NCBI GenBank assembly: GCA_015063905.1
Contig: SVTF01000015.1
Location: 1 to 47,827, forward strand
From: Oscillospiraceae bacterium
GTDB taxonomy: Bacteria; Bacillota; Clostridia; Oscillospirales; CAG-272
Reading direction: 5' to 3'
DNA: 47,827 nt
Made by a program: the position numbers and the translations under genes. Below are positions 35,176 through 44,164 of the stretch, piece after piece; position 1 is the stretch's first letter; the number at the start of each line of letters is the position of its first letter. The notes under the pieces are model-generated. The model saw only the letters and a program-made list of their open reading frames with translations, was not told the DNA's origin and did no database searches.

Positions 35176-35204
35176 TTGACAATTTACGCGTATTGCGGTA
35201 TAAT
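35176..35204 (+). promoter_or_regulatory. Promoter of the M28 peptidase gene
   Basis: TTGACA (35176-35181), 17-base spacer, TATAAT (35199-35204), about 30 bases before the start codon. Confidence 0.82.
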
Positions 35205-35238
35205 ATAGGCATATACTGAAAAATTGGAGGACGGATAA

Positions 35239-36462
35239 ATGAGATCAAAGCTTATTGAAAAAATATTTCGCGATACGTCATACGTTAGGATGGGCGGTAG
35301 TGCTGAGGAGAAGACTGCGGCAGAGTACATAAAGAGCGTTTGCGCAGGCTTTGGCTGCGACGCATACCTTGAGGATTTTGAGGTTGACATGGGGGACGTT
35401 ACGCGCGCAGAGCTGTTGATAGACGGCGTATCTGTTGAGTGCAGAGGATATATGAATTGCGGCTCGGGCGAGATCGAGGGAGAGCTTTATTACCTTTGCG
35501 AAGATGGCAAGCATGCGCTTGAAGGCTGCCGCGATAAGATAGTTTTGATAGACGGTTATCTTGGATATTGGAAGTATCAGGATATGCTGGAGCATGGAGC
35601 AAGGGGATTTATAACCTATGACGGAAATGTAAACTATGCGGATCGCAATATTGACCGCCGCGAGCTTCGCTCCTACGTTTCAAAGGGTAATAAGATACTT
35701 GGCGTCAATATCAACGCAAAGGATGCGGTAAACATTATTAATAATAATGGCAAATCAGTAAAAATCGTTGTAGAGCAAAATGAATACAAGGGAACGTCGC
35801 AAAATGTTATCCTCGATATTCCCGGAGAGTGTGACGAAACGGTTGTTTTCACGGCACACTATGATTCCACCTCGCTTTCTTTTGGCGCGTACGACAACAT
35901 GTCGGGTTGTGTCGGACTGCTTGCCATGGCAGAGTATTTTTCCAAAAAGCATAACAAAAGGTCGTTGCGCTTTGTCTGGTGCGGAAGTGAGGAGAGAGGA
36001 CTGCTGGGATCCAAGGCATACTGTGAGGCACACGCGGACGAACTTGAAAAAACCGTGCTTTGCATCAATCTTGATATGATCGGATGTATTATGGGCAAGT
36101 TTTGTGTGGTTTCCACGGCAGAGCCAAGACTTGTGGACTATATTTCGTATTTTGGGGATGAGATAGGACTTTCTGTATCTTCACGGCAGGACGTTTATTC
36201 AAGCGACTCTACCCCGTTCGCAGACAAGGGCGTTCCCGCTATATCGTTTGCCCGTCTGGCGCCTCCGAATACGGCAACTATTCATAATAGCTACGACACA
36301 AAAAAGCTTATAAAAACCGATAATATGCAAAAGGACATAACCTTTATTTCTGCGTTTGCGGAAAGAATGATCAATGCTGAAAGATGTCCCGTTTCCCGCG
36401 AAATTCCCGATAATATGAAGGAAAAGCTGGACGAATACCTCTGCAGAAAAAGAAAAAAATAA
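35239..36462 (+). CDS. M28-family zinc aminopeptidase, cytoplasmic
   Basis: 407 residues without a signal peptide. The two-zinc site is complete: H207 (TAHYDS), D219 (GAYDNMSG), E251/E252 (GSEERGLLGS), D279 (NLDMIG) and H349 (TIHNSYD). A PA-like insert occupies about 55-150 (DMLEHGARGFITYDG is characteristic). It should remove N-terminal residues from peptides, probably in nutrient peptide turnover. GGAGG precedes the ATG. Most PA-containing M28 enzymes are exported, so an apparently cytoplasmic form is slightly unusual. The stop codon falls inside the terminal repeat of the element that follows. Confidence 0.92.
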   Translation: MRSKLIEKIFRDTSYVRMGGSAEEKTAAEYIKSVCAGFGCDAYLEDFEVDMGDVTRAELLIDGVSVECRGYMNCGSGEIEGELYYLCEDGKHALEGCRDKIVLIDGYLGYWKYQDMLEHGARGFITYDGNVNYADRNIDRRELRSYVSKGNKILGVNINAKDAVNIINNNGKSVKIVVEQNEYKGTSQNVILDIPGECDETVVFTAHYDSTSLSFGAYDNMSGCVGLLAMAEYFSKKHNKRSLRFVWCGSEERGLLGSKAYCEAHADELEKTVLCINLDMIGCIMGKFCVVSTAEPRLVDYISYFGDEIGLSVSSRQDVYSSDSTPFADKGVPAISFARLAPPNTATIHNSYDTKKLIKTDNMQKDITFISAFAERMINAERCPVSREIPDNMKEKLDEYLCRKRKK

Positions 36463-36917
36463 ATTGTGATTTATCGGGGCGAGAGGGACGAGGATCATAG
36501 GGGGAAGGGCGAAACTTTTGTAAAAAGGTTCGCCCTTCCCCGACTTTAGTCGTGATGTTTTGCTTGCAAAACTCACCGCATAGCTTGCTGTGCAGAACTC
36601 CCAACCCACTCCAAAACTCTTTGGGGCATCGGATTAGTAAATCTAAGTTTGAAGCAATGCTTAATAGGTGGAGCAAATATTATCGTTGTCGCATCCCCGT
36701 TAAGTTAAACATTGATTTTGCTTTATCTATAAAGGCTGGGTTCGACAATCTATCAATATGGGTCAGCTCAGCAGGCTGAAATTTGCGGGCAATTTTCAGC
36801 GTCAACTAGAGTGGGTTAGAACCCCAAAACCCGAAAGGTTTTTGCGGAGCTTTTTATTAAAAAGCGACTGCGTCTCCCATTCGTTGCACCATCTAACTCT
36901 CCGATAAATCAAAATTT
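36461..36917. repeat. MITE-like non-coding element with 17-bp terminal inverted repeats
   Basis: The ends AAATTGTGATTTATCGG (36461-36477) and, reversed, AAATTTTGATTTATCGG (36901-36917) match at 16 of 17. The 457-bp interior has no credible gene but several hairpins: a stem of at least 13 bp near 36503-36541 (GGGGAAGGGCGAA with TTCGCCCTTCCCC) and GCTTTTT/AAAAAGC at 36849-36865. There is no transposase. No clear target-site duplication is visible. It is the only content of the 520-base gap between the peptidase and gap genes apart from the gap terminator. Confidence 0.6.
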
Positions 36918-36936
36918 GAAATCCATCAATCAAAAC

Positions 36937-36966
36937 AAAAAAGGAACTCCCGAGGGAGTTCCTTTT
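36937..36966 (-). terminator. Terminator of the gap gene
   Basis: On the minus strand a 13-bp stem AAAAGGAACTCCC/GGGAGTTCCTTTT is followed by a T-rich tail (TTTTTTGTTTTG). Confidence 0.92.
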
Positions 36967-36983
36967 AAAATATGATTTGCTAA

Positions 36984-38003
36984 TTAAGCGAGCTCTGCGA
37001 AGTACTTGATCGTACGAACCATCTGGCTGGTGTAGGAGTTCTCGTTGTCGTACCAAGAAACAACCTGTACCTGGTAGGTATCGTCGTCGATCTTTGCTAC
37101 CATGGTCTGAGTAGCATCGAAGAGAGAACCGTAGCTGATTCCGATAACGTCGGAGGAAACGATCTGATCCTCGTTGTAACCGAAGGAAGCAGAGGACTGA
37201 GCCTTCATAGCAGCGTTGATACCCTCAACAGTGATATCCTTGCCCTTAACAACAGCTACGAGAATAGTTGTAGAACCTGTGCAGGTAGGAACTCTCTGTG
37301 CGGAACCGATGAGCTTGCCGTTGAGCTCGGGGATAACAAGACCGATAGCCTTAGCTGCGCCAGTGGAGTTAGGAACTATGTTCTGAGCGCCTGCTCTTGC
37401 GCGGCGGAGGTCACCCTTTCTGTGAGGACCGTCAAGGATCATCTGGTCGCCTGTGTATGCGTGAACGGTGGTCATGATACCGCTCTGGATGGGAGCGTAG
37501 TCATTAAGAGCCTTAGCCATAGGAGCGAGGCAGTTGGTTGTGCAGGATGCAGCGGAGATGATCTTGTCATCAGCTGTAAGAGTGTTCTCGTTTACGGAAT
37601 AAACGATGGTCTTGAGGTCCTTGCCTGCGGGAGCAGAAATAACAACCTTCTTAGCACCTGCGTTGATGTGAGCCATGGACTTCTCGGTGGAGCAGTAGAA
37701 ACCGGTGCACTCGAGAACAACGTCAACATCATTTGCAGCCCAAGGACAGTTTGCAGCGTCCTTCTCGGCAGAGATCTTGATGGTCTTGCCGTCAACAGTG
37801 ATGGTACCAGCCTCGTCATCAGCGGTAACAACGTGACCGTCGTAACGACCCTGAGCGGTATCGTACTTGAGAAGGTGAGCAAGCATGGAAGGCTTGGTAA
37901 GGTCGTTGATAGCTACGATCTCGTAACCCTCTGCGCCGAACATCTGACGGAATGCGAGACGACCGATACGGCCGAATCCGTTAATAGCAACTTTTACTGA
38001 CAT
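36984..38003 (-). CDS. gap: Glyceraldehyde-3-phosphate dehydrogenase, NAD-type
   Basis: 339 residues, normal length. NAD-binding [10 protein letters not shown] at the N-terminus; Asp near 34 (AINDLT) favours NAD over NADP. Catalytic Cys154 lies in [12 protein letters not shown], and the S-loop and phosphate sites are intact ([19 protein letters not shown]). It oxidises glyceraldehyde-3-phosphate to 1,3-bisphosphoglycerate in glycolysis. GGAGG precedes the ATG. It is monocistronic here, with its own promoter and terminator, rather than leading a pgk-tpi-gpm operon. Confidence 0.97.
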   Translation of the reverse strand: MSVKVAINGFGRIGRLAFRQMFGAEGYEIVAINDLTKPSMLAHLLKYDTAQGRYDGHVVTADDEAGTITVDGKTIKISAEKDAANCPWAANDVDVVLECTGFYCSTEKSMAHINAGAKKVVISAPAGKDLKTIVYSVNENTLTADDKIISAASCTTNCLAPMAKALNDYAPIQSGIMTTVHAYTGDQMILDGPHRKGDLRRARAGAQNIVPNSTGAAKAIGLVIPELNGKLIGSAQRVPTCTGSTTILVAVVKGKDITVEGINAAMKAQSSASFGYNEDQIVSSDVIGISYGSLFDATQTMVAKIDDDTYQVQVVSWYDNENSYTSQMVRTIKYFAELA

Positions 38004-38072
38004 TTTAATGTCCTCCGTTTATAATATATTTTTTAAAAACTTTGCCTTGGAATGCAATTTCTTACATTTCCA

Positions 38073-38100
38073 ATTATATATTTTAACTCATTTTTTTCAA
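38073..38100 (-). promoter_or_regulatory. Promoter of gap
   Basis: Minus strand TTGAAA (38095-38100), 16-base spacer, TATAAT (38073-38078). The rest of 38101-38259 is A/T-rich intergenic sequence with no further feature that I can support. Confidence 0.65.
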
Positions 38101-38259
38101 ATATACAAGAGTTTTTTTAAAATTCGAATAAAAATCGGCGTTTTTTATTTTTTCACCAAAAATACGCCTTGATTTATGTGCATTTTGACGATTGACGTAT
38201 ACGAAGACACATATCGCTTGATAAATTTGAGCGAAATTTGGCATTTGTCGTTCGACCAC

Positions 38260-38288
38260 TTGACAAACTGTGGGAATTGATTTATAAT
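38260..38288 (+). promoter_or_regulatory. Promoter of proS
   Basis: TTGACA (38260-38265), 17-base spacer, TATAAT (38283-38288). The leader is only about 45 nt, too short for a T-box. Confidence 0.82.
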
Positions 38289-38338
38289 TATTAAGTTAAG
38301 TAAGATTATAATACTGTAGACATATTAGAGGTGAAAAA

Positions 38339-39778
38339 ATGGCAAAGGAAAAAATGGTGGAGCAGATCACGAGCATGGACGTAGACTTTGCTCAGTGGTA
38401 CACAGACGTAGTGAAAAAGGCGGAGCTTGCCGATTATTCGGGTGTTAAGGGCTGTATGATAATCCGCCCTTACGGCTATGCTATATGGGAAAACATTCAA
38501 AGAGAGCTTGATAAGAGATTCAAAGAGCGCGGAACGGAAAACGTATATATGCCTATGTTTATTCCCGAGAGCTTGCTCCAAAAGGAAAAGGATCACGTAG
38601 AAGGCTTTGCTCCCGAATGCGCTATCGTTACCATCGGCGGACAGAACAAGCTTGCTGAAAGACTTATCGTTCGTCCTACGTCCGAGACGGTATTTTGCGA
38701 GCATTTTAAGGATATAATCCAGTCCTATCGCGATCTTCCCAAAATATACAATCAGTGGGTAAACGTTTGCCGTTGGGAAAAGACAACTCGTCCCTTCCTC
38801 CGTACAAGTGAGTTTTTGTGGCAAGAGGGACACACCATGCACGAGACTGCCGAGGAGGCAAAGGCAAAGACCATTGAGATGCTGGACGTTTACGAGGAGT
38901 TTTATCTTAACTGTCTGGCTATTCCCGCTATCACGGGACAGAAAACCGAAAAGGAAAAGTTTGCGGGCGCAGAGGAAACTTACACTATCGAGCCCATGAT
39001 GCATAATGGCGTAGCGCTTCAGGGCGGAACTACCCACTATTTTGGCGACGGTTTTGCGCGCGCGTTTGATATCAAGTTTACGGGAAGAGATAACGTACAG
39101 ACCTATCCTCATCAGACGTCCTGGGGTGTTTCCACGCGTATGATCGGAGCGCTCATTATGGCGCACGGTGACGACAACGGTCTTATACTGCCTCCCGCGG
39201 TAGCTCCTATCCAGGTGGTTATTATTCCTGTGGCACAGCACAAGGAAGGCGTGCTTGATAAAGCCAACGAGATCAAGGAAAAGCTTGTGGCAGCAGGATA
39301 TCGCGTAAAGCTGGACGACTCCGATCAAAGCACGGGTTGGAAGTACAGCCAGTACGAGATGAAGGGCGTTCCTGTTCGTCTTGAGATCGGTCCTCGCGAT
39401 ATTGAAAGCGGTAGCTGTGTGCTTGTTTCCCGTGTTTCGCGCGAAAAGAATTTCGTTGCGATAGACGGTGTGGAAAATGAGGTAGCAAAGATGCTCGAGT
39501 TCGTTCACAACGAGCTTGTTGAAAGAGCAAGAAAGAATCTTGCCGAAAAGACGCACGAGGCTCGCACGTACGAGGAGTTACTCGACATCGCCGAGAACAA
39601 GCCCGGATTTATCAAGGCTATGTGGTGCGGAGATAGCGAGTGCGAGGATAAGATAAAAGACGAAACGGGCGGCGTAAAGTCGCGTTGCATCCCCTTCTGT
39701 GAGGATCATCTCTCCGACGTTTGCGTGTGCTGCGGTAAGCCTGCGAAGCATATGGTCGTCTGGGGCAGACAATACTAA
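38339..39778 (+). CDS. proS: Prolyl-tRNA synthetase, eukaryote/archaeal-like type
   Basis: 479 residues. Class II catalytic domain at about 1-280 ([16 protein letters not shown] and [16 protein letters not shown] are signature segments), anticodon-binding domain at about 290-395, and a C-terminal zinc-binding-like domain with clustered Cys (CGDSEC, CIPFC, CVCCG). The chain ends in Tyr (WGRQY), as in the Thermus-type enzyme, where the terminal Tyr reaches the active site. The bacterial-type editing insertion is absent. It charges tRNA-Pro. GAGGTG precedes the ATG. Confidence 0.96.
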   Translation: MAKEKMVEQITSMDVDFAQWYTDVVKKAELADYSGVKGCMIIRPYGYAIWENIQRELDKRFKERGTENVYMPMFIPESLLQKEKDHVEGFAPECAIVTIGGQNKLAERLIVRPTSETVFCEHFKDIIQSYRDLPKIYNQWVNVCRWEKTTRPFLRTSEFLWQEGHTMHETAEEAKAKTIEMLDVYEEFYLNCLAIPAITGQKTEKEKFAGAEETYTIEPMMHNGVALQGGTTHYFGDGFARAFDIKFTGRDNVQTYPHQTSWGVSTRMIGALIMAHGDDNGLILPPAVAPIQVVIIPVAQHKEGVLDKANEIKEKLVAAGYRVKLDDSDQSTGWKYSQYEMKGVPVRLEIGPRDIESGSCVLVSRVSREKNFVAIDGVENEVAKMLEFVHNELVERARKNLAEKTHEARTYEELLDIAENKPGFIKAMWCGDSECEDKIKDETGGVKSRCIPFCEDHLSDVCVCCGKPAKHMVVWGRQY

Positions 39779-39898
39779 TAGACTTGTAAAAATTGTGGGA
39801 TGCTATGTTGCTCCTCGAAAGCGACTTGACGTAGGGAAATACGCCTTCGTCTTGCTTTCTCCGGTGCGCCTTGCCTCCCGCAATTTTTACTAAGTCTA
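39779..39898. repeat. 120-bp element with 22-bp inverted ends
   Basis: The left arm (39779-39800) and right arm (39876-39898) pair over 22 bases with one bulge and one wobble. The interior of 75 bases is GC-richer and non-coding. It begins right after the proS stop. It could act as a very long terminator stem, but no T-run follows the right arm directly; a small miniature element is the alternative. Confidence 0.55.
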
Positions 39899-39971
39899 CG
39901 TAATAATTTTTTGCATTCTCAAAGTCTTTGAGCAGGGAATATCAATAAAAAATACCGAAAGGAGTGACGGC

Positions 39972-41096
39972 GTGTTTAAAGCTATTGGAAACTACGTGCG
40001 CGAATGCGTAAAGAGCATAGATCCCGTTTTGTTTATATGCACGGCGTTGCTTTCCCTTATAAGTATCGTGACAATATTGGGCGCGATGGATAATTTCGGC
40101 ACGAGAAAGCTCATAATGCAGGTGGCAATGACTGTTGCGGGAATAATAGTAATGCTTGTTATCGCGCGCATCGACTACCATTGGATAGTTGACAAGCTGT
40201 GGCTAATAATGCTTGGCGTATCCGCGCTTTTGCTCATAGTGACCTTTGTATTCGGAAGCTCGGGAGAAAATATGGAAACGGCGAACCGTTCCTGGCTCAA
40301 CATTCCCGGCATCAACATAATGGTACAACCGTCGGAGTTTGTAAAGATAGCCTTGGTCTGCTCGTTTGCCAAGCATCTTTCCATGGTCAGAGAGCGAATC
40401 AATCGCCCAAAGGAGCTTTCTCTGTTGGCTCTTCACGCGGGCGCGATAGTAGGACTCATACTTATATCGGGAGACCTTGGAGTTGCGTTGGTGTATATGG
40501 GCTTTTTGCTGATAATGCTTTTTGTGGCAGGACTTTCGGGCTGGTATTTTTTAGGTGGCGGAGTGCTTGTTGTGCTGGCGTTTCCGCTTTTGTGGGATTT
40601 TCTGGCGGAGTATCAGCGCGAAAGAATAATCGTGGGATTTAATCCCGAGCTTGATCCGCAAGGGAAGGGCATGCAGGCGCTACTTTCAAGGCAGTGCATA
40701 TCAAACGGTGGGTTTTTTGGCATTGGCCTTATGGGTAAGGGAGATTATGAAGCGCTCCCCGCGTCACACACGGACTTTATTTTTGCCACCGTGTGTGAAA
40801 AATTTGGAATGATAGGCGGGCTTTTGGTTATAGGCTTGCTTGTAGTTATGGTGGTGCGAACCCTTATGCTTGCGAGATCGTGCGGATCGGACTATGGCTC
40901 GTACATATGCGTGGGTGTAGCGGCGATCATTATAGTGCAGACGCTTGAAAACATTGGAATGTGTCTTGCTATGCTTCCTGTTGTGGGAATCACGCTGCCG
41001 TTTGTTTCGTGCGGCGGCTCATCAGTGCTTGCAACGTACGTTTTGCTATCCCTGATACATTCAGTCAAGAGCCATAAGCCAAAAAGCATGGTCTAA
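39972..41096 (+). CDS. FtsW/RodA/SpoVE-family peptidoglycan glycosyltransferase
   Basis: 374 residues from GTG at 39972, with AAGGAG seven bases upstream. About ten membrane segments. SEDS-family motifs: RSWLNIPGI and QPSEFVKIAL (about 106-128), ISGDLGVALVY, and ASHTDFIFATVCEKFG, whose Asp is the likely catalytic residue. The C-terminal motif reads PFVSCGGSS, with Cys where PFVSYGGSS is usual. It polymerises lipid II with a partner PBP; RodA is the more likely assignment by the N-terminal half, but elongation or sporulation role is not settled. No partner PBP gene is adjacent. Confidence 0.9.
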   Translation: MFKAIGNYVRECVKSIDPVLFICTALLSLISIVTILGAMDNFGTRKLIMQVAMTVAGIIVMLVIARIDYHWIVDKLWLIMLGVSALLLIVTFVFGSSGENMETANRSWLNIPGINIMVQPSEFVKIALVCSFAKHLSMVRERINRPKELSLLALHAGAIVGLILISGDLGVALVYMGFLLIMLFVAGLSGWYFLGGGVLVVLAFPLLWDFLAEYQRERIIVGFNPELDPQGKGMQALLSRQCISNGGFFGIGLMGKGDYEALPASHTDFIFATVCEKFGMIGGLLVIGLLVVMVVRTLMLARSCGSDYGSYICVGVAAIIIVQTLENIGMCLAMLPVVGITLPFVSCGGSSVLATYVLLSLIHSVKSHKPKSMV

Positions 41097-41130
41097 TTTT
41101 AATAATTTCAATTCAAAAACACATAAAAAT

Positions 41131-41183
41131 CTCCTCTGTAAAATATAATTCAGTAAAGAAACATTTTACGGAGGAGCTTTTTT
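41131..41183 (+). terminator. Terminator hairpin that contains the next gene's ribosome binding site
   Basis: CTCCTCTGTAAAAT (41131-41144) pairs with ATTTTACGGAGGAG (41163-41176), 14 bp with one wobble, followed by CTTTTTT (41177-41183) and directly by the ATG of the DUF4830 gene. The right arm is the Shine-Dalgarno sequence. TATAAT in the loop region (41153-41158) could be the gene's own -10. Confidence 0.75.
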
Positions 41184-41681
41184 ATGTTTATTTATTCTTT
41201 CCGTGCCGCATCGCTGAAATTTTTCGGTATAATAGCGATAACGCTTGTGGCTCTTATTGCAATAATAGCCTTTGTGCCCGTATACGTGCAGGGCGGTACT
41301 GCAACAGACACGCCCGTTAATGCTAACGATGGCGCGGTCAGCTATTCTTACGATAAGGTAAAGGACGTAAGCGGCGTAGTAGGATTCCTTTCTCAATTCG
41401 GCTGGACGGTTAACGGCGCCACGGCAGAGTGTGTAAAGGTCACCATTCCCGAGGACTTTGATAAGGTGTTTGCCGCATATAATGAGATACAGAAGTCGCA
41501 GGGACTTGATCTTGCCAAATTCAAGAAAAAGGAGCTTACGCGATATACTCTGGAGGTAACAAACTACCCAAATTATGAGGGCAAGGTGTACGCAAACGTC
41601 CTTGTTTATCGCAACAAAGTGGTTGGCGGCGACATTTGCTCGGCAGACGTTTCGGGTTTTGTTCACGGATTTGAAAAATAG
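41184..41681 (+). CDS. DUF4830 membrane-anchored protein
   Basis: 165 residues: one N-terminal hydrophobic helix (about 10-35, signal anchor), then a compact extracytoplasmic DUF4830 domain at about 60-163, with VGFLSQFGWTV, VTIPEDFDKVFAAYNEIQK and NVLVYRNKVVGGDICS. The family is common in Clostridia and uncharacterised. GGAGGAG precedes the ATG but lies within a terminator hairpin. Its placement after the RodA/FtsW gene hints at envelope biology; that is weak evidence. Confidence 0.85.
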   Translation: MFIYSFRAASLKFFGIIAITLVALIAIIAFVPVYVQGGTATDTPVNANDGAVSYSYDKVKDVSGVVGFLSQFGWTVNGATAECVKVTIPEDFDKVFAAYNEIQKSQGLDLAKFKKKELTRYTLEVTNYPNYEGKVYANVLVYRNKVVGGDICSADVSGFVHGFEK

Positions 41682-41690
41682 GGATAAAGA

Positions 41691-41718
41691 ACAGGTCGCC
41701 AAGAGGCGACCTGTTTTT
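41691..41718 (+). terminator. Terminator after the DUF4830 gene
   Basis: A 10-bp stem ACAGGTCGCC (41691-41700) / GGCGACCTGT (41705-41714) and a TTTTT tail. The converging carboxypeptidase gene ends at 41722. Confidence 0.9.
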
Positions 41719-41721
41719 GAT

Positions 41722-42741
41722 TTATTTTACATATGCATTAAACAAGTATAAGATGTCATCAACGTTTGCTGACCAGCTTTTAGCCTTGGCGGTTACCGAA
41801 ACGTAGTAATGTCCGTCCGCTCCCTTTGCATAGGATACTATACAGTGTCCGCTGGTTTCCTTTTCGGTAAGTCCCGTTTTGCCGGCAATTATCGTTGCGT
41901 TTTGAGGTTGGATATCACCGTCGTCAAGATGGTTATGTATAAACTTGTGCCAAAAAGTGCTGCCTTGTCCGGGACGGAAGTTGTCGCTGGGGTTGTATTT
42001 GATGGCGGTCAGAACCTTGGCGCAAAGAGGATTCTCCATAGCATATGCCATTATTACTGCCATGTCATAAGGGGTAGAGTAGTGATAATTGTGATGAAGT
42101 CCCGAGCAGTTTTGGAACAACGTTGATTTGCCAAGACCCAGCTCCGCTGCTTTTTCATTCATAAGCTTAACAAATTGTGCCTCGCTACCCGCTATGTATT
42201 TTGCAAGCTCAATACAAGCGACCCCGTCCGACTGAAGGATCGATGCGTAAAGCAGGTCTTCTACCGTAAGCTTTTCATCCATTTCAAAGCCGTATCCCGA
42301 GTGCTCTCCTCGAGGGATAGATATCGTGATGACATCATTGAGAGCTGCCTCGCTTTTGAGGTTTTCAACCACCACGATGAGAGTCATGACCTTGGTCATT
42401 GATGCGGGATATATCATTTGTGTACCGCGTCTTGTTGCCAATATTTCAGAATCTGTCGCGTCAACGATGATTGCGTATTCAGAATTGATGGACTCAATAA
42501 TGGGGCAGTTGTTGTCAACGAAGGAAGGCGTGTCTATCTGCACTCGGAAGGGAAGATCCCCGTTAGCGCCGGCAGCAACGTCATTTTTATCGTCATCGTT
42601 TACGGGTTGATTTGCGTGAGATACTATAAAATAAACACCCGTGATCACTACGATCAGAATGCAGGCGATCAAAAGAATAACTATAAGATTAAGCGCGCCA
42701 TCGTCAACCGAGGCGGTTTTTTTAATTTTTTCAGAAGACAT
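41722..42741 (-). CDS. D-alanyl-D-alanine carboxypeptidase (S11, DacA-like)
   Basis: 339 residues. One N-terminal membrane helix (about 17-41) anchors an external S11 domain. Active-site motifs: S114-x-x-K117 (ASMTK) and K288-T-G (AGKTG). The middle SxN motif appears as SDG at 171-173 (LQSDGVACIEL), so the usual Asn is Gly. It trims the terminal D-Ala from peptidoglycan stem peptides. It lacks the C-terminal beta domain and amphipathic anchor of classical PBP5; the N-terminal helix replaces them. It has its own promoter. Confidence 0.92.
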   Translation of the reverse strand: MSSEKIKKTASVDDGALNLIVILLIACILIVVITGVYFIVSHANQPVNDDDKNDVAAGANGDLPFRVQIDTPSFVDNNCPIIESINSEYAIIVDATDSEILATRRGTQMIYPASMTKVMTLIVVVENLKSEAALNDVITISIPRGEHSGYGFEMDEKLTVEDLLYASILQSDGVACIELAKYIAGSEAQFVKLMNEKAAELGLGKSTLFQNCSGLHHNYHYSTPYDMAVIMAYAMENPLCAKVLTAIKYNPSDNFRPGQGSTFWHKFIHNHLDDGDIQPQNATIIAGKTGLTEKETSGHCIVSYAKGADGHYYVSVTAKAKSWSANVDDILYLFNAYVK

Positions 42742-42778
42742 GGGATATTTGACATCCTTTCATTTATAGCTATCATAT

Positions 42779-42807
42779 ATTCTAACACAAAAGGCTCTCT
42801 TTGTCAA
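42779..42807 (-). promoter_or_regulatory. Promoter of the carboxypeptidase gene
   Basis: Minus strand TTGACA (42802-42807), 17-base spacer, TAGAAT (42779-42784). Confidence 0.78.
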
Positions 42808-42838
42808 CAGAGATAAACGTCGAAACAAGACGAAAAAG

Positions 42839-42863
42839 AAAAAAGTCCGCATTTTGCGGACTT
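42839..42863 (-). terminator. Terminator of secG
   Basis: Minus strand AAGTCCGC/GCGGACTT with a five-base loop, followed by TTTT. It lies just after the secG stop at 42880. Confidence 0.88.
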
Positions 42864-42879
42864 ATTTTCCTTGTGCTCA

Positions 42880-43134
42880 TCACAGTATGATGTACGTGAC
42901 GAAAACGAAAACTACAAATACTATAGCAACGGCGCTGGTAACAACGGACAAGACCTTAGAGCGATCCGATCCCTTTGTTTTACCGTAAAATGAATTAGAG
43001 CCACCTGCGATAGCGCCGGAAAGCTTTTTATCCTTTCCGCTCTGCAACATCACAAGAACGCTGAGTGCAGTTGCCAGAACCAACAAGGTAATACCGAAAA
43101 CATAAGTCAGAACAGTTGCGGTAATCGGTTCCAT
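42880..43134 (-). CDS. secG: Preprotein translocase subunit SecG
   Basis: 84 residues from the ATG at 43134, which has AAGGAGGG seven bases upstream; a longer frame start is not supported. Two membrane helices (about 5-27 and 61-83) with the conserved cytoplasmic loop between them: VLMLQSGKDKKLSGAIAGGS followed by FYGKTKGSDRSKV. It belongs to the SecYEG channel and helps SecA-driven export. The rnr and smpB genes that often follow secG in Firmicutes are absent; it is monocistronic. Confidence 0.93.
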   Translation of the reverse strand: MEPITATVLTYVFGITLLVLATALSVLVMLQSGKDKKLSGAIAGGSNSFYGKTKGSDRSKVLSVVTSAVAIVFVVFVFVTYIIL

Positions 43135-43212
43135 AAATAACCCTCCTTTTTGAAAAACGTTATGCAATGATTTCAGTCGCGATTATGCGACAGCTATGTC
43201 CATACTCAAAGC

Positions 43213-43241
43213 ATTATAACATATAATATCGCAAAAATCAA
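43213..43241 (-). promoter_or_regulatory. Promoter of secG
   Basis: Minus strand TTGATT (43236-43241), 17-base spacer, TATAAT (43213-43218). Confidence 0.72.
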
Positions 43242-43327
43242 TAGCAAAAATAAATTTTTTTCAAAAAATAGAGGGATTGAGATAAAAGCTATGATATATG
43301 TACTTTTTGGTTACTCTCAATATATGT

Positions 43328-44146
43328 TTACTGAACAACTACCGTTAGTCCAAAGCTCTTCGCATAAGCCTCCATATACGAGCCTCTTTCGCAGTATATT
43401 TTCATGTTCTTGGGGCAGCAGTCGAACGCACCGTATTCAACGCGCGTTACAGAGGAGGGAACAGTCACGCTTTGAAGCGAGGTGCATCCCGCAAAGGCAA
43501 ACCAATCTATTGTGCGCACGGAATCGGGAAGGGTGACGCTTGTCACGTAGCAGCTTTTGAACGCTTCCTCGCCAATAGCATATACGGGGCAGCCATCTAT
43601 CGATGCGGGGATGGTTACGTCTGTTTCTTTGCCTGTATATTTGGTTATGATCGCTTTACCATCTTGAATAACGTATTCAAACAGATCTTTTTTGGAAACG
43701 TGGTCAATATTGCCTTGTGAGGAATTGCCTGTCTGAGAGATGTTTCCACCGGCGAGGATGTGTTCTATCCTGCCCAAAAGCTGATCAACGTTGCGCTCAA
43801 GCTCGGCGATCTTGGCTTTGTATTGGCTTTCTTCAATGTAATGATCTTGCTTCATTTCGAGGATCTCGTTTTGCATAGCTTCAACGAGGTCCATATAATA
43901 ATTTATTTTTTCGTTGTATGCATCTGCGGTAATATCGTTGGGCTTAGACTGAGAATCGGAGCCTGTAGGCTTTTGCTGTTCGGAGGAGGAAGAATTACTA
44001 CTACTTGATGAATTTTGCGAAGACGTTTGATTTTGAGTTTGGTCAGAATAGGGGTCTTGTTCATCTGTGGAGCATCCCACAACGGAAGAACAGATAACGA
44101 CGCAGGACAAAATAGCAGCGATAAATCTGAGGTTTGATTTTTTCAT
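43328..44146 (-). CDS. Lipoprotein with coiled coil and BspA-type leucine-rich repeats
   Basis: 272 residues. Lipoprotein signal ending SVVGC (Cys25), then a Ser/Gln/Asn-rich linker (about 30-70), a coiled coil (about 76-130: DLVEAMQNEILEMKQ, AKIAELERNVDQLLGRIEHI) and a C-terminal LRR_5 (BspA-like) domain at about 155-270 with repeats such as VTSVTLPDSVRTIDWFAFAG. It is displayed on the cell surface, and such repeats usually mediate adhesion or protein binding. AAGGAG lies upstream of the ATG. Single gene; function otherwise unknown. Confidence 0.88.
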   Translation of the reverse strand: MKKSNLRFIAAILSCVVICSSVVGCSTDEQDPYSDQTQNQTSSQNSSSSSNSSSSEQQKPTGSDSQSKPNDITADAYNEKINYYMDLVEAMQNEILEMKQDHYIEESQYKAKIAELERNVDQLLGRIEHILAGGNISQTGNSSQGNIDHVSKKDLFEYVIQDGKAIITKYTGKETDVTIPASIDGCPVYAIGEEAFKSCYVTSVTLPDSVRTIDWFAFAGCTSLQSVTVPSSVTRVEYGAFDCCPKNMKIYCERGSYMEAYAKSFGLTVVVQ

Positions 44147-44164
44147 TGATTTTTTATCTCCTTA

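Noticed and set aside
36371-36676. Overlapping short minus-strand open frames around 36199-36676
   Set aside because: They overlap the end of the peptidase gene and the hairpins of the MITE-like element; the predicted residues follow inverted-repeat DNA rather than a protein.
38289-38338. T-box leader in front of proS
   Set aside because: The promoter leaves only about 45 nt, with no specifier loop, T-box sequence or terminator.
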